The notes under the pieces are model-generated. The model saw only the letters and a list, made by a program, of their open reading frames with translations. It had not been told where the DNA came from and did no database searches. The translations under genes were made by a program, and so were the position numbers. Below, piece after piece: positions 9,728 to 18,055 of a stretch of DNA of 64,000 nucleotides. Every line of letters starts with the position of its first letter. The stretch's first letter is position 1. The stretch spans positions 1 through 64,000 of the forward strand of contig NZ_BDCE01000034.1 in NCBI RefSeq assembly GCF_001613345.1, in the 5' to 3' direction. The DNA comes from Nocardia uniformis NBRC 13702 (GTDB taxonomy: Bacteria > Actinomycetota > Actinomycetes > Mycobacteriales > Mycobacteriaceae).

Positions 9728-11042
9728 CGGTGTCGTCCTCCAGGACGGGCATGCCGACAATCGCGTGGGCATTGGTGCCCGCGACGCCGAACGAGGACAC
9801 GGCGCCGTAGCGCACGCCGTCGATGGCCGCCCACTCTTCGAGCTCGGTCGCCAACCGCAGACTGGTGCTGCCCCAATCCATGTCCTCGGTCGGCTCATCG
9901 GCGTAGAGGCTGGGGGCGATGGCTCCGTTCGCGCCGCACAGCAGGACCTTGATCAGGCCGAGCAGGCCCGCGGCCGCCTGGGCGTGACCGCCATTCGACT
10001 TCACCGAACCCAGGCGTGCGCCCTCGGTCCGGTCCGGGGTGCCGTAGGTGCTGGCCAGGGCCTGCAATTCGAGCGGGTCACCGACCGGGGTGCCGGTGCC
10101 GTGGCCTTCGATCAGGCCGATCAGATCCGGTGCGATAGCGGCGGCCGCGAGGGTATCGCGAATGAGCCGCTGCTGTGCGGTGGCGCTGGGCACCGCCAGC
10201 GGCGCGCCCTTGCCATTGTGATTGACCCGTGAACCCAGCAGCCGTCCGTAGATCCGGTGCCCGAGCGCGCGCGCCCGCGATTCGCGTTCCAGCACAACCA
10301 CACCCGCGCCCTCGCCCCACAGGGTTCCGGTGGCGTCGGCGGCGTAGGAGCGGCAGTGGCCGTCGCTGGCCAGGGCGTTGTTCTTGGAGAATTCGTAGAA
10401 CGCGCCCGGTGAACCCATCACACAGACGCCACCGGCCAGGGCCCAGTCGCATTCACCGGCGCGAATGGCCGAGGCCGCCTGATGTACCGCCGTCAGCGAG
10501 GAGGCACAGGCGGTGTCCACGCTGATGGAGGGGCCGATCAGGCCGAGCCCGTGCGAGATTCGCCCGGCCGTCGCGCCCAGCGCCGCACCGGTGGCGCGAT
10601 ATCCATTGTGTTCGTTGACCGAGGCCGCGCGGGGGCCGTACTCCATCTGGGATACGCCCATCCAGCAGCCCGCGGCCTCGCCGTCGACGGAACCCGGATT
10701 CAGGCCCGCGTGTTCGAGCGCCCGCCAGGCCACTCGCATGGCGACGCGCTGCTGCGGGTCCATAGCCACGGCCTCGCGCGGGGTGATGCCGAAGTAGAGC
10801 GGATCGAATTCGGTGGCGGCGGTAAGGAATCCACCGGCATCGCGCACGGTGCCCCAGCCCTCCCGGCGGCCGAGGGCGAAAAGTTCGGCCAGCGGCCATT
10901 CCCGGTCACGAGGGAAGGGGCCGATGAGTTCGCGGCCGTCGGCCAGGGCCGACCAGTACTGCGGCAGGCTGTCGATGCCGCCGGGGGCCTCGATACCCAT
11001 TCCGACGATCACGATGGGATCGTCGACGGTTGCGGCCGTCAC
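9720..11042 (-). CDS. nbtB: Stand-alone beta-ketoacyl synthase, MbtC type
   Basis: This 440-residue protein is a single ketosynthase that condenses the starter acyl group with the extender held by the downstream AT-KR-ACP protein. The full catalytic triad is visible: Cys in DTACASS, His in EGHGTGTPVGD, and His in KSNGGHAQAAAG. GMGIEAPGG at the N terminus and GVAGTNAHAI at the C terminus are typical KS boundaries, and the length matches MbtC. It starts with ATG overlapping the thioesterase stop by 4 bp, and its own stop overlaps the AT-KR-ACP start, so the set is translationally coupled. The symbol follows the N. farcinica order from memory. Confidence 0.88.
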   Translation of the reverse strand: MTAATVDDPIVIVGMGIEAPGGIDSLPQYWSALADGRELIGPFPRDREWPLAELFALGRREGWGTVRDAGGFLTAATEFDPLYFGITPREAVAMDPQQRVAMRVAWRALEHAGLNPGSVDGEAAGCWMGVSQMEYGPRAASVNEHNGYRATGAALGATAGRISHGLGLIGPSISVDTACASSLTAVHQAASAIRAGECDWALAGGVCVMGSPGAFYEFSKNNALASDGHCRSYAADATGTLWGEGAGVVVLERESRARALGHRIYGRLLGSRVNHNGKGAPLAVPSATAQQRLIRDTLAAAAIAPDLIGLIEGHGTGTPVGDPLELQALASTYGTPDRTEGARLGSVKSNGGHAQAAAGLLGLIKVLLCGANGAIAPSLYADEPTEDMDWGSTSLRLATELEEWAAIDGVRYGAVSSFGVAGTNAHAIVGMPVLEDDTDE

Positions 11043-11803
11043 GCGAGAACGCTCGCTTCCGGAGCCAGCAGTTCGGCGATACCGGCGACGTGGTCATTGA
11101 GATAGAAGTGGCCGCCTTCGAAGAGCGTCACCGCGATTCCGGCACGGCTGTGCGCCTCCCACGCGTACAGGGCGCGGGGCGCGACGAATTCGTCCTCGTC
11201 ACCGCCGAGTACCGCGATGGGTGCGTCGATGGCGATATCGGCAGGGCAGGAGTAGGCGTCGAAGGCGCGATAGTCGGCCTGCATGACCGGCAGGGCCATG
11301 CGCAGCACATCACGGCTGCCCAGAACCTCGGTGCCGGTGCCATTGAGGGCCGACATGTGGTCGAGCAGGGCCTCGTCCTCGGTGGGATGCGGCGGCAGGT
11401 CGGCGATCAGCTTCGGCGCGGCGGCCGAGGAGGCGGCCAGTAGTCGGACGTTCAGTCCGGCGGCCTCGGCGAGGCGGACGAATTCGAACGCGATGATCGC
11501 GCCCATACTGTGGCCGAAAATGGTCAGGGGGACGTCGCGATGGTGCGGTGAGGCGATGAATGCCTCGAAGGCCCCGGCCGCGATCTCCGGCAGGGTTTGC
11601 CCGGCGGCCTCCCGCGCCCGGTCCTGTCGACCCGGGTACTGGAACACCACGGTGTCGAAGTCAGCGGCGAGCGTTTTGGCGAAAACCCGATAGGCCGAGG
11701 CGCCCGCGCCGGCGTGTGGGAAGACCAGCAGCGGTGGGCAGGATTCGGAGTGCGGAGCCTGAAATTGCCTGATCCATCCGAGTTCCCTTGCCATATCCCG
11801 CAT
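11039..11803 (-). CDS. nbtA: Type II thioesterase of the siderophore cluster
   Basis: This 254-residue alpha/beta hydrolase removes aberrant acyl groups from carrier domains of the NRPS/PKS line. The nucleophile elbow is GHSMGA, the N terminus carries LLVFPHAGAGA (oxyanion region) and a C-terminal GGHFYLND supplies the His; a GDEDEFV stretch supplies the acid. It is the first gene of the coupled run TE-KS-PKS-NRPS-NRPS. An AGGAG lies directly before ATG 11803 and about 11 bases before an in-frame ATG at 11794, so either start is possible. An IdeR-like box lies about 155 bp upstream in the divergent promoter shared with the acyltransferase. Confidence 0.88.
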   Translation of the reverse strand: MRDMARELGWIRQFQAPHSESCPPLLVFPHAGAGASAYRVFAKTLAADFDTVVFQYPGRQDRAREAAGQTLPEIAAGAFEAFIASPHHRDVPLTIFGHSMGAIIAFEFVRLAEAAGLNVRLLAASSAAAPKLIADLPPHPTEDEALLDHMSALNGTGTEVLGSRDVLRMALPVMQADYRAFDAYSCPADIAIDAPIAVLGGDEDEFVAPRALYAWEAHSRAGIAVTLFEGGHFYLNDHVAGIAELLAPEASVLA

Positions 11804-11957
11804 CTCTCCTACACGCCGCCGACCAACACGCGGCGTTCAATTTGCTGCTAGTTATCTACGGTGCGACGCTTGGCACCTGGACGCTGCGAATAACGCTGTG
11901 CGACCACTGAACCGGACACCCGTGCCGATTCGGACGGGCAACGGTAACACCGTCGGA

Positions 11958-11976
11958 TTAGTATAGGCTAGCCTTA
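11958..11976. promoter_or_regulatory. IdeR-like iron box, divergent promoter
   Basis: The 19 bases match the consensus TTAGGTTAGGCTAACCTAA at 15 positions (core AGGCTAGCCTTA). The site lies between the thioesterase operon and the acyltransferase, 46 bp before the latter's chosen ATG. Iron-loaded IdeR/DtxR would be expected to repress both directions. Confidence 0.75.
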
Positions 11977-12021
11977 CTCAGCGAGGTGATCAAGGTAACG
12001 ACCGAACGGAGCTCCACCCTC

Positions 12022-12678
12022 ATGAACCGGACGCCGTACGTGCTCGAGCGCGAGTTGGCCGACGTTCCCGACGCGGTTCGCAATGCGCCCGCGCCGGTTG
12101 TCCCCGCCTTCGAGTACCCCTTCGACCTGCGCGTGGTCGACCCCGAAGGCGTCGATCCGGAAACCATTACCGAGTGGATGCACCGGCCGCACCTACTCGA
12201 GACCTGGGAGCAGGCCTGGCCGTCCGAACAGCGCCGCCTCAATTGCCGGGCCCAGCTGGCCGGAACCTACTCGCGGCCCTGCATTCTCAGCTTCGACTTC
12301 GCCGCCATCGACCTGCCCGAACTGGGTCGCCGGGAGGTTGCCTACATCGAGCTGTACCGGGCCGCCAAGGATGAGATCGGACAGCTCTACCATGCCGATC
12401 CGCACGATATGGGCTTCCACATCGCCACCGCGGACCTGAATCTCATCGGGCGCGGTGTCATGTCGGGCTGGGTCGGGCAACTCGGCAGGAACATTCTGGC
12501 CGCCGAACCCGAATGCCGCCGTGTGATGGGTGATCCCGATCACCGAAATACCGCCATTCGTAAGACTTTCGAGAAGAACAGCTGGCCACACCTCGGCGAC
12601 TTCGATGTCCGGCCGGGTCGCCGGATCTCGCTGTATACGTTCCCGCGCGACCCCTCGGATATCCCCGCCGGTCGCTGA
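12022..12678 (+). CDS. nbtH: Lysine N-acyltransferase, MbtK/IucB-type GNAT
   Basis: This 218-residue GNAT-fold protein should transfer an acyl chain to the epsilon-amino group of (hydroxy)lysine, giving the hydroxamate arm of the siderophore. Length and motifs fit MbtK: AYIELYRAAKDE, then the substrate-binding YHADPHDMGFHIATAD and LIGRGVMSGW, then RRVMGDPDHRN. The frame is open back to a GTG at 11986, but that is only 10 bp from the IdeR box; ATG 12022 with an upstream GGAG is preferred. It is divergent from the thioesterase operon and convergent with the N-hydroxylase gene, with a strong terminator between. The symbol is from memory of the nocobactin cluster. Confidence 0.82.
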   Translation: MNRTPYVLERELADVPDAVRNAPAPVVPAFEYPFDLRVVDPEGVDPETITEWMHRPHLLETWEQAWPSEQRRLNCRAQLAGTYSRPCILSFDFAAIDLPELGRREVAYIELYRAAKDEIGQLYHADPHDMGFHIATADLNLIGRGVMSGWVGQLGRNILAAEPECRRVMGDPDHRNTAIRKTFEKNSWPHLGDFDVRPGRRISLYTFPRDPSDIPAGR

Positions 12679-12696
12679 GACCCGCCGACCACTCCC

Positions 12697-12729
12697 GCCC
12701 TGCCCGCCGATATCACCGGCGGGCAGGGC
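12697..12729. terminator. Hairpin terminator between convergent genes
   Basis: Perfect 13-bp inverted repeat (GCCCTGCCCGCCG arm) with a 7-base loop, lying 18 bp after the acyltransferase stop and 8 bp from the end of the N-hydroxylase gene. It probably serves both strands. Confidence 0.8.
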
Positions 12730-12736
12730 ATTTCGT

Positions 12737-14020
12737 TTATCGAGCCGCGGAAACCCTGGTGCGCGCGGAGGTTCGGCGACGGGCATTGTCACTGCGCAGC
12801 ACGCGATCGGAAAGTTCGCCCAGGCAGCTGAGATTCGGGAAGCCCGGCCCCTGGGACAGGGCCGCCATATTCGGCAGGTAGAGCTTGGCGTCGAGCCCCG
12901 CAACGGCCAGGTCGTAGCCGATGGACTGTTCGATGCGGGCCTGCGTCAGCGGACCGCCGATCGCCAGCTCGATCAGATCCTTTGCGGCGGAATCGAAGAG
13001 CTCCAGGTACCACAGCGGCTGACCGCCGGTGGCGTCGACGACGAGGTCGAAATTGTGCACCTGGTCGGCACGCATCTCATTGCGGAGCGTGAGGGCCACA
13101 CTGTCGCCCTGGTCGGCGACCTGGGTGACACGGCCCTGGAGATGGTGAACGCGATTGTCGCCCAGGAGGGTTTCCTGGACGCGGACCGAGAACACCCCGC
13201 GGTCGGTGCGGCGAATCACATCGCGGCGTTCGTCATGGCCGAGTGCGCCCCACTTGGTGGGATCACTGAACAGCGCGTTCTCGAAATAGCTTTCACCGCG
13301 CGTGTAGATGGTGGCCTGCGGGGAGATCACCGAAATGGTGAGCATTTCATGGCGCACCAGCTCGTCCAGGGCCGAACCCGCGGTCTCGCCGCCGCCGATC
13401 ACGGCGGCCCGCGAGGACAGCGGGAGTTGGCGCTTACCCGCCAGATCCCAGAACTCGGAGATGCTCAAGACCTTGGGGTGCGTCGACAGCGCCCGGTCGC
13501 TGCGGCCGGGACCGGTGACCATGACCGCGTCGCAATCGATTTCGCTGTGCGAGCCGTCGGCATCGGCCACCGTCACCAGCCAGCCGTCATCGGCGGCGGA
13601 GATGGTGCGCACGGTGCCCAGCACCAATTCGAGGTCGACCTTGCGGGCCACCCACTGCAGATACTTCGCCCAGATGTGATGCTGCGGGCTGGGACGGCCG
13701 CGGTCGACCCATTCGGCGTAGGTGCCGTGTTCGATCAGGAACGAAGTCCAGCTGAAGGCGGCCATGCCCGCATTGAGTTCCTGATTGTGGCCGCGTGCCC
13801 AGGTGGAGTGGTACGGAAATCCCACATCCTTCTCCGGGCTGGTGCCGAGCCGGTGCTGGCCGTCGGTCCAACCGCCGCTGGGCAGCCAGTTACCGCCCAC
13901 CGCATGCGCTTCCACCACGACCACCCGTGGCGCCGGGAGGCCCAGTTTGCGCAGTACATGCGACTTCGCCGCGACCGCCAAGGCTTTCGGCCCCGCGCCG
14001 ACCACCAGAAGTGTTTCCAC
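12737..14020 (-). CDS. nbtG: L-lysine N6-monooxygenase, MbtG type
   Basis: This FAD- and NADPH-dependent flavoprotein hydroxylates the lysine epsilon nitrogen for the siderophore hydroxamates. The FAD motif is GAGPKALAVAAK at the N terminus, the flavin-region GGNWLPSGG follows, and the NADPH motif is VIGGGETAGSAL near residue 210; DATGGQPLW near the C-terminal third is the usual ATG-like motif. The frame is open to an ATG at 14140, but that would place the iron box inside the gene. GTG 14020 is preceded by AGGAGA at proper spacing and gives 427 residues, close to MbtG. It is the first gene after the ABC pair and has its own iron box. Confidence 0.88.
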   Translation of the reverse strand: METLLVVGAGPKALAVAAKSHVLRKLGLPAPRVVVVEAHAVGGNWLPSGGWTDGQHRLGTSPEKDVGFPYHSTWARGHNQELNAGMAAFSWTSFLIEHGTYAEWVDRGRPSPQHHIWAKYLQWVARKVDLELVLGTVRTISAADDGWLVTVADADGSHSEIDCDAVMVTGPGRSDRALSTHPKVLSISEFWDLAGKRQLPLSSRAAVIGGGETAGSALDELVRHEMLTISVISPQATIYTRGESYFENALFSDPTKWGALGHDERRDVIRRTDRGVFSVRVQETLLGDNRVHHLQGRVTQVADQGDSVALTLRNEMRADQVHNFDLVVDATGGQPLWYLELFDSAAKDLIELAIGGPLTQARIEQSIGYDLAVAGLDAKLYLPNMAALSQGPGFPNLSCLGELSDRVLRSDNARRRTSARTRVSAAR

Positions 14021-14101
14021 CGGTTCTCCTGCTCTATTGCCCGGCCTCCGGGGAATAGTCCCCGGCCGCGCCGCATCGTTGTCGTACAACCCCACCCCAT
14101 G

Positions 14102-14120
14102 TTTGCATAGGCTTACCTTA
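14102..14120. promoter_or_regulatory. IdeR-like iron box before the N-hydroxylase
   Basis: Matches the 19-bp IdeR consensus at 14 positions, with core AGGCTTACCTTA. It lies 81 bp before the GTG start of the N-hydroxylase and 67 bp after the end of the ABC gene. Confidence 0.65.
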
Positions 14121-14187
14121 TCTTGAAGGTGTACTTTCACATACCGTGCACCCCGTGAGTGGTCGCGCGTCGGCGGGTGCGATATCC

Positions 14188-15924
14188 CTACGCCGGCGCT
14201 GCTTCAAGTCGCCAGCCGGAAGCGCGGCTGCGTTCGTTCCAGAAGGCGGCGTAGCGACCGTTCAGATCCAGAAGTTCGGCGTGGGTGCCGCGTTCGACAA
14301 TGCGGCCGCCCTCCATGAACAGGATCTGGTCGGCGTGCGCGATGGTGGCCAGGCGGTGTGCCACCACGATGACCGTCTTATCGCGGGTGAGCTGGTGTAC
14401 GCCGCGAACCACAACCGCCTCATTGTGCGGATCGAGGGCGCTGGTGGCCTCATCCAGCAGGACGATCGGGGCGTCCTTGAGCAGGGCGCGGGCGATCGAA
14501 ACCCGCTGGCGTTCACCACCGGAGAGCGACGCTCCGCCCTCCCCCACGGCGGTGTCCCAGCCATCGGGCAGGCGGTGTGCGATCTCGTCCACGCGCGCCA
14601 CCTCGGCGGCACCGCGCACCTCGGCGTCGGTGGCATCCGGACGGCCCGCCCGAATGTTCTCCAGCACGGAGCGGTTGAACAGGTAGACGTTCTGGAAGAC
14701 CAGAGACAGCTGGCCCAGCAGGGTTTCGGACGGCTGATCGCGAACATCGTGCTCGGCCACCACGACTCGACCGGAATCGGTGTCGTGGAAGCGCGCCGCG
14801 AGCCGTAGCACCGTGGATTTGCCCGCGCCGCTGGGGCCGACAATCGCGGTGGTGGTACCCGCCGGGACGGTGAAGGAGATATCGGACAGCACGGAGGTAC
14901 CGTCGCCGTAACCGAAGCTCACCTGCTCGAACACTACGCTCGGCGCGCCCGGGGTGACCGGTGTATCCGCCTGCGGCAGTGTGGGTTCCGCCAGCAACGT
15001 GCTCACCCGTTCGGCCGCTGCCACGGCCGAACGCAGGGCGGTACCGAGCTGGGCCGCCTGGTTCAGCGGTTCGATGAAGCGGGCGCTCACCGCGATGAGC
15101 GCGATGGCGGCGGCCACCGAAATGGTCGAACCCGTGGCCTCGCCGACAACCAGGTACACCAGCACCAGGAAGACCGCCTGCACGCAGAGCGAGAACACCA
15201 TCAGCCCGGGCACACTCGCCAGCAGCATGCCGGTGGCGGCCTTACGCTGCTGGTCGAGGGCCGCGTCCAGGGCCTTATTGCCCGCACCGACCGCACCGAA
15301 GGAACGCAGCACCGGCTGGGCCTGCGCGAATTCCAGCACTCGCGCATTGGCTTCCGACGCCGAGTCGTGCAGCCGCTCATCGGCGGCGGAGTAGGAACGG
15401 TTGGCCCACAGGTTCACCAGGTACAGCGCCGGTGCGGCCAGCAGCATGGCCAGGGAGATCCGCCAGTCCACGAACAGCATGCCGACCGCGACACCGAGCG
15501 GCACCACCACACCGGTCAGCATTTTCGCGAGCAGGTAGGCGATGAGCCCCTGCACCTCGCGCACATTCTCGACCACCACGCGCGAGAGCGTGCCCGCGTT
15601 CTGGGTCCCGAACCACCCCAGCGGCAACGCATTCAGATGATCGCCGAGTGCGGTCTGCAAACCGTGCTGCATACCCACACCTATGCGCAGGCCCACCACC
15701 GCCTGCACGTAGCTGAGCACCACGACCCCCGCCACCGCGGCGGCCAACCACAGTGTCCAGAACCAGGCGCGGTCGGTGTCGCCACCGAACAGAGCCTCCA
15801 GCACCGGCACCAGCAGTACGTAGGCGAGTGCCTGGCACAGCGCCTGCGCCAGAATCGCGGCCACCAGTTTCGGTGTCAGCGAGGTGTATTCGCGTGGTAC
15901 GAGCCCGAATACCGTGCGGATCAT
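14188..15924 (-). CDS. ABC transporter half-subunit, IrtB-like (permease-ATPase)
   Basis: This 578-residue protein has an N-terminal six-helix membrane domain (about 1-300) and a C-terminal ATPase. Walker A is GPSGAGKST, the signature is LSGGERQRVS, Walker B is IVLLDEATSALD, and the switch His is in VVAHRLATI. Length matches mycobacterial IrtB (579 aa). Its ATG overlaps the stop of the upstream half-transporter by 4 bp, so the two should form a heterodimer in the inner membrane. Given the iron box in front of the pair and the siderophore genes next door, it probably moves ferric siderophore inward, as IrtAB does; export cannot be ruled out from sequence. Confidence 0.85.
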   Translation of the reverse strand: MIRTVFGLVPREYTSLTPKLVAAILAQALCQALAYVLLVPVLEALFGGDTDRAWFWTLWLAAAVAGVVVLSYVQAVVGLRIGVGMQHGLQTALGDHLNALPLGWFGTQNAGTLSRVVVENVREVQGLIAYLLAKMLTGVVVPLGVAVGMLFVDWRISLAMLLAAPALYLVNLWANRSYSAADERLHDSASEANARVLEFAQAQPVLRSFGAVGAGNKALDAALDQQRKAATGMLLASVPGLMVFSLCVQAVFLVLVYLVVGEATGSTISVAAAIALIAVSARFIEPLNQAAQLGTALRSAVAAAERVSTLLAEPTLPQADTPVTPGAPSVVFEQVSFGYGDGTSVLSDISFTVPAGTTTAIVGPSGAGKSTVLRLAARFHDTDSGRVVVAEHDVRDQPSETLLGQLSLVFQNVYLFNRSVLENIRAGRPDATDAEVRGAAEVARVDEIAHRLPDGWDTAVGEGGASLSGGERQRVSIARALLKDAPIVLLDEATSALDPHNEAVVVRGVHQLTRDKTVIVVAHRLATIAHADQILFMEGGRIVERGTHAELLDLNGRYAAFWNERSRASGWRLEAAPA

Positions 15925-17867
15925 CGTGTTCCCTCCCCGGATTCCAGCGCGGTCATCGAATGCAGCGCCGCCTCATTGATTTCCCAGAGTCGCTGGTAGA
16001 GACCGTTCGCGTCACGGAGGTCGGCGTGGCTGCCCTGTTCGGCCAGGGTGCCGTTCTCCAGCACCAGAATCCGGTCCACATCGGTAATGGTGTGCAGTCG
16101 GTGCGCGATCACGAGCACCGTGCGGCCTGCCACCAGGACCGCCAGCGCGTCCTGTACGGCGGCTTCCGATTCCGGATCGGCGAAGGCGGTGGCCTCGTCG
16201 AGCACCAGTACCGGAGTATCCGCCAGCAGGGTGCGGGCGATGGAAAGTCGCTGCGCCTCACCGCCGGACAGGGTGGCATCCACCCCGATCTCGGAGTCGT
16301 AGCCACGGGGCAGCGCGGTAATGCGCTCGTGGATCTGCGCGGCCCGAGCCGCCCGCTCGAGAGCAGCGCCATCGGCATCCGGGCGCGCCAGCAGCAGGTT
16401 GTCGCGAATACTGCCGCGAATCAGCCGCACATCCTGGAAGACGAAGCCGACCGTGCGATAGAGCTCCTCGGTCGGGAAATCGCGAATATCCCGGCCGCCG
16501 ATACTGATCCGGCCGGCGTCCACGTCATAGAAGCGCGGCAGCAGCTTGGCGAGGGTGGACTTGCCGGAACCGCTCGGGCCGACCAGCGCGGTAATCGTGC
16601 CGGGCGCGAGTTCGAGATCCACGCCGCGCAGCACCTGATGATCGGCGCGGTACCCAAAGGTCACGCCCTCGAACCGAACCGTGCCCGCGGGAACCTCCGG
16701 CGTAGCCGCCGCCACGGCAGCAGCCGCCGACGATGCCGCTCCTTCCGTCATTCCGGCGTGCTTGTGGCCGGAATCCACTCCCTCGGACGCGGAACTCCCC
16801 GCCCCGGAAGCCAATTCCGGTGTCCGCATCAACTCGTGCAGCCGCAGCGCGGCGTCACCGGCCGTCCGCAGCGCCTGCGCGCCATACCCGAGGCCGAGCA
16901 GCGAACTACCCAGTCCCAGTCCGACCAGCAGGAACGGCAGCACGTCGATCGGCTCGATCCACCCCGCGCCCACTCCCGCGAGCCCCGCCACCACGACCAG
17001 CAGCATGACAAAGACCGGTGCGACCACCGTTTCCGAAATCGACTGCACGGTAACGACCGGCAGCTTCAATCGGCGCACGCTCTCGGTCTGATGTTCCACC
17101 GCATCCTGGAAGACGCTGTGCGCCTTACCCGCTCGCCCGAAGGCCCGCACCACCTGGATACCGTCGACGAATTCCACCGTCGCCTCGCGGGTGCGCTGCT
17201 CGGCGGCGTTGTAGGCCACGATGCGTTCCCGGCCCGGTTCGTCCAGCATCTTCTTCATACACAGCGCGTAAACGAACAGCGGGAGCAGCAGCACCAGCGT
17301 GAGTCGCCAGTCCACGGTCGCCAGATAGATGAGCGTCACCAGCGGAATGGTCACCGAGCCAACGAAATCCAGGCGGGCGTGCGCCACCAGATAATGCAGC
17401 GCTTCGACATCGTCATGGAGATACTTCTTGACGTCGCTGGAGGTGCGTTCGCCGAACCAGCCCAGCGGTACGCGGGTCAGCTTATCGGCCAATAGCCTTC
17501 GCAGCGTCAGCTGATATCCGGCGTCGACCAGGTGCGACCAGGTCAGGGCCGCGGCCTGCAGCACCGCCCGCACCACCAGCACGACGACGGCGATGAGCAG
17601 CAGCCGCCACACCCGATCGGTATCGGTGGCATCGGCCAGCAGTTCCCGGCACGCCTGGACGATCAGCAGGAACGGGACCACGGCGCAGACCGAGGAGATC
17701 GCGATGATCACGCTCGCCAGGCTCAGCGTCCCCGCGACCGGGGCGAGGATCTCCTTTCGCGCCCGCATCTCGCGCTGCTTGCGTTCCTTGACCACCGTGC
17801 GATCGGGTTTACCGTCCGCCCCCGAGTCGGCGTCCGCCACCAGGGGCGGCGCGACCTCCACCGTCAT
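15921..17867 (-). CDS. ABC transporter half-subunit, IrtA-like without SIP domain
   Basis: This 648-residue half-transporter is the first gene of the ABC pair. A basic N terminus leads into a membrane domain (about 45-340), then a long Ala/Ser-rich linker and the ATPase (from about 410): Walker A GPSGSGKST, signature LSGGEAQRLS, Walker B VLVLDEATAFAD. Mycobacterial IrtA carries an N-terminal siderophore-interacting FAD domain; none is visible here. The linker contains VDSGHKHAGMT, encoded exactly by one arm of the dispersed palindromic element (16746-16778). An IdeR-like box lies 34 bp upstream of the ATG, consistent with iron control of both subunits. Confidence 0.85.
   Translation of the reverse strand: MTVEVAPPLVADADSGADGKPDRTVVKERKQREMRARKEILAPVAGTLSLASVIIAISSVCAVVPFLLIVQACRELLADATDTDRVWRLLLIAVVVLVVRAVLQAAALTWSHLVDAGYQLTLRRLLADKLTRVPLGWFGERTSSDVKKYLHDDVEALHYLVAHARLDFVGSVTIPLVTLIYLATVDWRLTLVLLLPLFVYALCMKKMLDEPGRERIVAYNAAEQRTREATVEFVDGIQVVRAFGRAGKAHSVFQDAVEHQTESVRRLKLPVVTVQSISETVVAPVFVMLLVVVAGLAGVGAGWIEPIDVLPFLLVGLGLGSSLLGLGYGAQALRTAGDAALRLHELMRTPELASGAGSSASEGVDSGHKHAGMTEGAASSAAAAVAAATPEVPAGTVRFEGVTFGYRADHQVLRGVDLELAPGTITALVGPSGSGKSTLAKLLPRFYDVDAGRISIGGRDIRDFPTEELYRTVGFVFQDVRLIRGSIRDNLLLARPDADGAALERAARAAQIHERITALPRGYDSEIGVDATLSGGEAQRLSIARTLLADTPVLVLDEATAFADPESEAAVQDALAVLVAGRTVLVIAHRLHTITDVDRILVLENGTLAEQGSHADLRDANGLYQRLWEINEAALHSMTALESGEGTR
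16746..16778. repeat. Dispersed palindromic element, single 33-bp arm inside the ABC gene
   Basis: One arm (CGTCATTCCGG ... CCGGAATCCAC) of the element also seen at 53934-54025 and 62144-62225. Its 33 bp are 11 whole codons, read here as VDSGHKHAGMT, in the linker between membrane and ATPase domains. No clear second arm follows. Confidence 0.85.
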
Positions 17868-17900
17868 CTGTTCCGCCTCTCACCAAAAATCGGTCCGAGG

Positions 17901-17919
17901 ATAGGTTAGGCTAACTTTC
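17901..17919. promoter_or_regulatory. IdeR-like iron box before the ABC pair
   Basis: Contains 14 contiguous consensus bases (TAGGTTAGGCTAAC) and 15 of 19 matches overall. It is centred about 43 bp before the ATG of the first ABC subunit on the minus strand; the plus-strand lipoprotein gene begins 137 bp away. Confidence 0.8.
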
Positions 17920-18055
17920 TTGGAATTGAATCACCCAGGTGGATGAATAGCCGGTCGCCACCGATGAATTTTCCGAAGGTCCCCCGTCTCTACCGATGTA
18001 CCGAGCGAGGAACCGCGGCCTCGCAATCGATTTCATCGTTCGAGAAGAGACCGCC

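Noticed and set aside
14102..14140. Upstream in-frame ATG 14140 as start of the lysine N-hydroxylase
   Set aside because: It would place the IdeR box within the coding sequence; GTG 14020 has the ribosome site and gives the family length.
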